Source: Hippea jasoniae (GTDB lineage: Bacteria; Campylobacterota_A; Desulfurellia; Desulfurellales; Hippeaceae). From it: 64,000 bases of DNA. The translations under genes were made by a program, and so were the position numbers. Shown here one piece after another: positions 62,044 to 64,000 of the stretch. Every line of letters begins with the position of its first letter. The first letter of the stretch is position 1. The notes below the pieces were generated by a model. That model ran no database searches. It was given only the letters and a program-made list of their open reading frames with translations, and was not told the DNA's origin. Location: the NCBI RefSeq assembly GCF_000744435.1, contig NZ_JQLX01000012.1, positions 124,001 to 188,000 on the forward strand, read 5' to 3'.

Positions 62044-63665
62044 AGCAGTTTTGTGCTAAAGATTGTCCTGATACATGTGCATTTTTGGCGAGGATTGAGA
62101 ATAATAAACTAAAAATAAAACCAAAAGGCTGGGATTTTTTAAAAAAACCGTTTGTTTGTGGTAAGCTTAAGCAGTTTTTCAACAGAGAAATTGCTTTTAA
62201 TGACGCATCATGTATGGTTTCAGGAAAACCTGTTTTGCTTGATGAGGCCATAAAAGCTGCAGTTAAAATTATTAAATCTTCAAAGAGAATCTTGTATTAC
62301 AGGGGCTCGGGTAATCTTGGTTATTCCATGTTTGTATGGGATTTGCTTCTTGCTAAATTTGAGAATGTTTATTTCGTTGATGGAAGTCCATGCGATGAAA
62401 CAGGTATCGAGGCTCATATTGAGGATTTTGGAGTTTGTATAAATCCTCCTATTGAAAACCTAATAAACTCTGATGCCATCGTTATATTTGGTAAAAATGC
62501 ACACGCAGTTTCGCCTCATCTTTTTGCACTTTTAAAGCAACTCTCAAAAACAAAAGAGATTGTCTATATAGATCCTGTCAAAACGCAGGCAGCATCGATA
62601 GGCAGATACATAAGAATCAATCCAGCCTCAGACGGAGCGTTAGCCAAAGCGCTTCTGGATGAATTAGATGGATTTACAAAAAACGGTAATGATGCTTTTG
62701 AAGAAACAGGATTGACGGATGAGGAATTTGAATATTTAAAAGACATTTTTAAGAAAAAAAAGGTTGCAATTATTGAAGGATATGGCCTTCAGCGTTATGT
62801 TAACGGCAAGAATACTATAAAATGGCTCAATAGACTTGCATATTTTACAGGCAATTTAGATAGGCTTTACTATTCTCGCTCATCCAAAGAGGGTTTAAAG
62901 AAACCCGCTGTAAAGCCAAAAAACAGTATCTTTATAAGCGAACTGACAAACTATATAAAGGAAGGGTTTTTTGATGGTGCTATAATTGTGGCATCAAATC
63001 CTTTAATTAGTCTGCCCGATAACGATGTGTTGACAGATTTTTTTGAAAACAACCCTACTGTCGTTGTTGATGCAAACTGCACCCAGACTGCTGCTTTAGC
63101 TGATGTATTTATAAGGGTTGGAGGCATGTTTTCTCAAAAGGATATTCAGGGTAGCTATTTCTTTCCAAAGACCTTAAAAAAAGAAAAGCTTATCGATTTG
63201 CCCAACGATGTTGATGTGGCAAAGAGACTTGCAGCCATCTTTAATTGCACCATAGATTTTTCGACTGATAATATTGAGGATAAACGGAGTTTGAAAAGAA
63301 AAATTAATTTTGAAGAGATTGATCTAAAAAAACCGTTTAATATTAAGGATAAAGTTAGATTGCTGAATATTTCTCATCATGCCTATCTCAATTCGCAGTG
63401 GGATTTAAAATCGTTTAGCAGGGTTTATGTATCACCACAATTAAAAGAAAAATACACTCTGGTTAAAGGTCAGCGTGTGTTTTTAAAAAACCTTTCAAAA
63501 AAGGCTGTTTTTGAAGTAGAATTAAGCGATAAGATATACGGAGATATTGCTTTTGTTTATAAGGATTCATCAAAATATGTAAACTATATCTGCTCAAACA
63601 TCCCAACCGATACGAAAAGAGGCATAGCATTCAACGATACATTCGTTGAAATTGTAAAACTTTAA
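62031..63665 (+). CDS. Short molybdopterin oxidoreductase-family protein
   Basis: A 544-residue member of the molybdopterin/tungsten-containing oxidoreductase family (DMSO-reductase type). The N-terminal 4Fe-4S motif is Cys8, Cys12, Cys16, Cys43 (CAKDCPDTC...FVCGK). The molybdopterin part follows (YRGSGNLG), then VVDANCTQTAALADVF and a C-terminal dinucleotide-binding beta barrel (about 455-544, HHAYLNSQWDL). Members are usually 650 or more residues, so it is short. It lacks a Tat signal, so it is cytoplasmic. Substrate is unknown. The adjacent JetD-like gene overlaps its start by 13 bases. No electron-transfer subunit is beside it. Confidence 0.82.
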   Translation: MDWIEQFCAKDCPDTCAFLARIENNKLKIKPKGWDFLKKPFVCGKLKQFFNREIAFNDASCMVSGKPVLLDEAIKAAVKIIKSSKRILYYRGSGNLGYSMFVWDLLLAKFENVYFVDGSPCDETGIEAHIEDFGVCINPPIENLINSDAIVIFGKNAHAVSPHLFALLKQLSKTKEIVYIDPVKTQAASIGRYIRINPASDGALAKALLDELDGFTKNGNDAFEETGLTDEEFEYLKDIFKKKKVAIIEGYGLQRYVNGKNTIKWLNRLAYFTGNLDRLYYSRSSKEGLKKPAVKPKNSIFISELTNYIKEGFFDGAIIVASNPLISLPDNDVLTDFFENNPTVVVDANCTQTAALADVFIRVGGMFSQKDIQGSYFFPKTLKKEKLIDLPNDVDVAKRLAAIFNCTIDFSTDNIEDKRSLKRKINFEEIDLKKPFNIKDKVRLLNISHHAYLNSQWDLKSFSRVYVSPQLKEKYTLVKGQRVFLKNLSKKAVFEVELSDKIYGDIAFVYKDSSKYVNYICSNIPTDTKRGIAFNDTFVEIVKL

Positions 63666-63683
63666 AGATAAATAAAAATATAC

Positions 63684-63709
63684 TTGACAAAGTTCCATAA
63701 TCTTATAAT
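63684..63709 (+). promoter_or_regulatory. Possible promoter before the last gene
   Basis: TTGACA (63684-63689) and TATAAT (63704-63709) are both perfect, but only 14 bases separate them, shorter than normal. It lies 50 bases before the ATG at 63760. Confidence 0.4.
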
Positions 63710-63759
63710 TTTAATAGTAAGGGCTCATGCATAATGTTAAATGAAGTATGGAGGTGTGT

Positions 63760-64000
63760 ATGAAGAGATTGTTAAGTGTAATGAGCGGTGTTGTGTTTTT
63801 TGTTACCATTCTTTTTTCCTCGGTGTCGTTTGCTAAGTTTCATGGGGTATGTAAGGTTCAAAACAGGACGGCAAATGTTAATAGGGTTTCCGGTGTAATA
63901 GACTTTGGTAAAACGGTTTTTATGGATGGTAAAGGTGGCTGGAAGGGTTATATTAAATTTCCAAGCAAATTTAAATCCGATCTTGGAACATGGAGTAAAA
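63760..64000 (+). CDS. Exported protein, N-terminal part (cut by window edge)
   Basis: About 80 residues are visible from ATG 63760, after a GGAGGTG site. A signal peptide covers about 1-25 (LFSSVSFA). The mature part then reads KFHGVCKVQNRTANVNRVSGV. I do not recognise a domain. It appears to be the first gene of a new transcript after the oxidoreductase. Confidence 0.7.
   Translation, partial: MKRLLSVMSGVVFFVTILFSSVSFAKFHGVCKVQNRTANVNRVSGVIDFGKTVFMDGKGGWKGYIKFPSKFKSDLGTWSK

Overview
The window is A+T-rich bacterial DNA with closely packed, often overlapping genes. Gram-negative envelope genes are present: an Mla-type lipid ABC transporter, LpxH, an AsmA-like protein, a CpoB-like lipoprotein, an ArnT-like glycosyltransferase and type IV pilus tip/minor-pilin genes. 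There are also many iron-sulfur and B12 proteins, no obvious aerobic respiratory genes, and a FlgR-like activator with no DNA-binding domain. Together these suggest an anaerobic, sulfur/iron-linked organism near Campylobacterota, perhaps a Desulfurellales/Hippea-type bacterium. That placement is an inference from gene style, not from a marker-gene comparison.

Layout. 1-10 kb: argS (cut by the window edge) and tatA on the minus strand; a polyferredoxin and a SlyD-type isomerase on the plus strand; then a minus-strand run dsbC-like, AsmA-like, metH and an NtrC-family activator. 10-20 kb: a plus-strand run with a CpoB-like lipoprotein, a LysM protein, cysS, a short sigma-70 factor, a J-domain/TPR protein, DUF2062, rhomboid, lpxH, ligA, a small membrane protein, a FliA-type sigma factor and a DUF2148 Fe-S protein. 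20-31 kb: a minus-strand housekeeping run (rpmB, DUF2892, pgsA, lepB, lepA, a ThiD2-like kinase, a PLD nuclease, guaB, glyS, glyQ, xthA, SemiSWEET, and a RACE-type corrinoid activator). 31-37 kb: a two-gene sensor-like/Roadblock pair, an EamA transporter and mlaE-mlaF-mlaD plus a lipoprotein. 37-41 kb (minus): a ferritin-like/VIT1 iron transporter, a cysteine desulfidase and a chemoreceptor.

41-50 kb is the accessory part: DUF123 and Uma2 nucleases, an AbiEii-type nucleotidyltransferase with a small partner, a type IV pilus tip cluster (PilY1 plus four minor pilins), then an MNT-type nucleotidyltransferase with a changed active-site residue and a broken HEPN-type partner. 50-64 kb: hemW, an archaeal-type ATPase, tRNA-Leu(CAG), then a long plus-strand run: metK, ahcY, an Mrp ATPase, a PhoU-like protein, a Pit phosphate transporter, Ppx/GppA, an isochorismatase-family enzyme, a glycosyltransferase, an orphan JetD-like (DUF2220) protein, a short molybdopterin oxidoreductase and the start of a secreted protein.

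The clearest functional links are as follows. The methyl cycle is represented by metH, metK and ahcY; metH lacks its reactivation domain, and a RACE-family protein in the window could replace it. Phosphate handling is grouped as PhoU-like, Pit and Ppx/GppA. Envelope lipid traffic is represented by Mla and AsmA-like. The most intriguing unknowns are the sensor-like/Roadblock pair (31.5-33 kb), the orphan JetD-like protein (61.3-62 kb), the activator without a helix-turn-helix (2.6-3.7 kb), and the nucleotidyltransferase modules on both sides of the pilus cluster. I saw no CRISPR array, prophage, insertion sequence or replication origin. No stretch longer than about 250 bases is gene-free.
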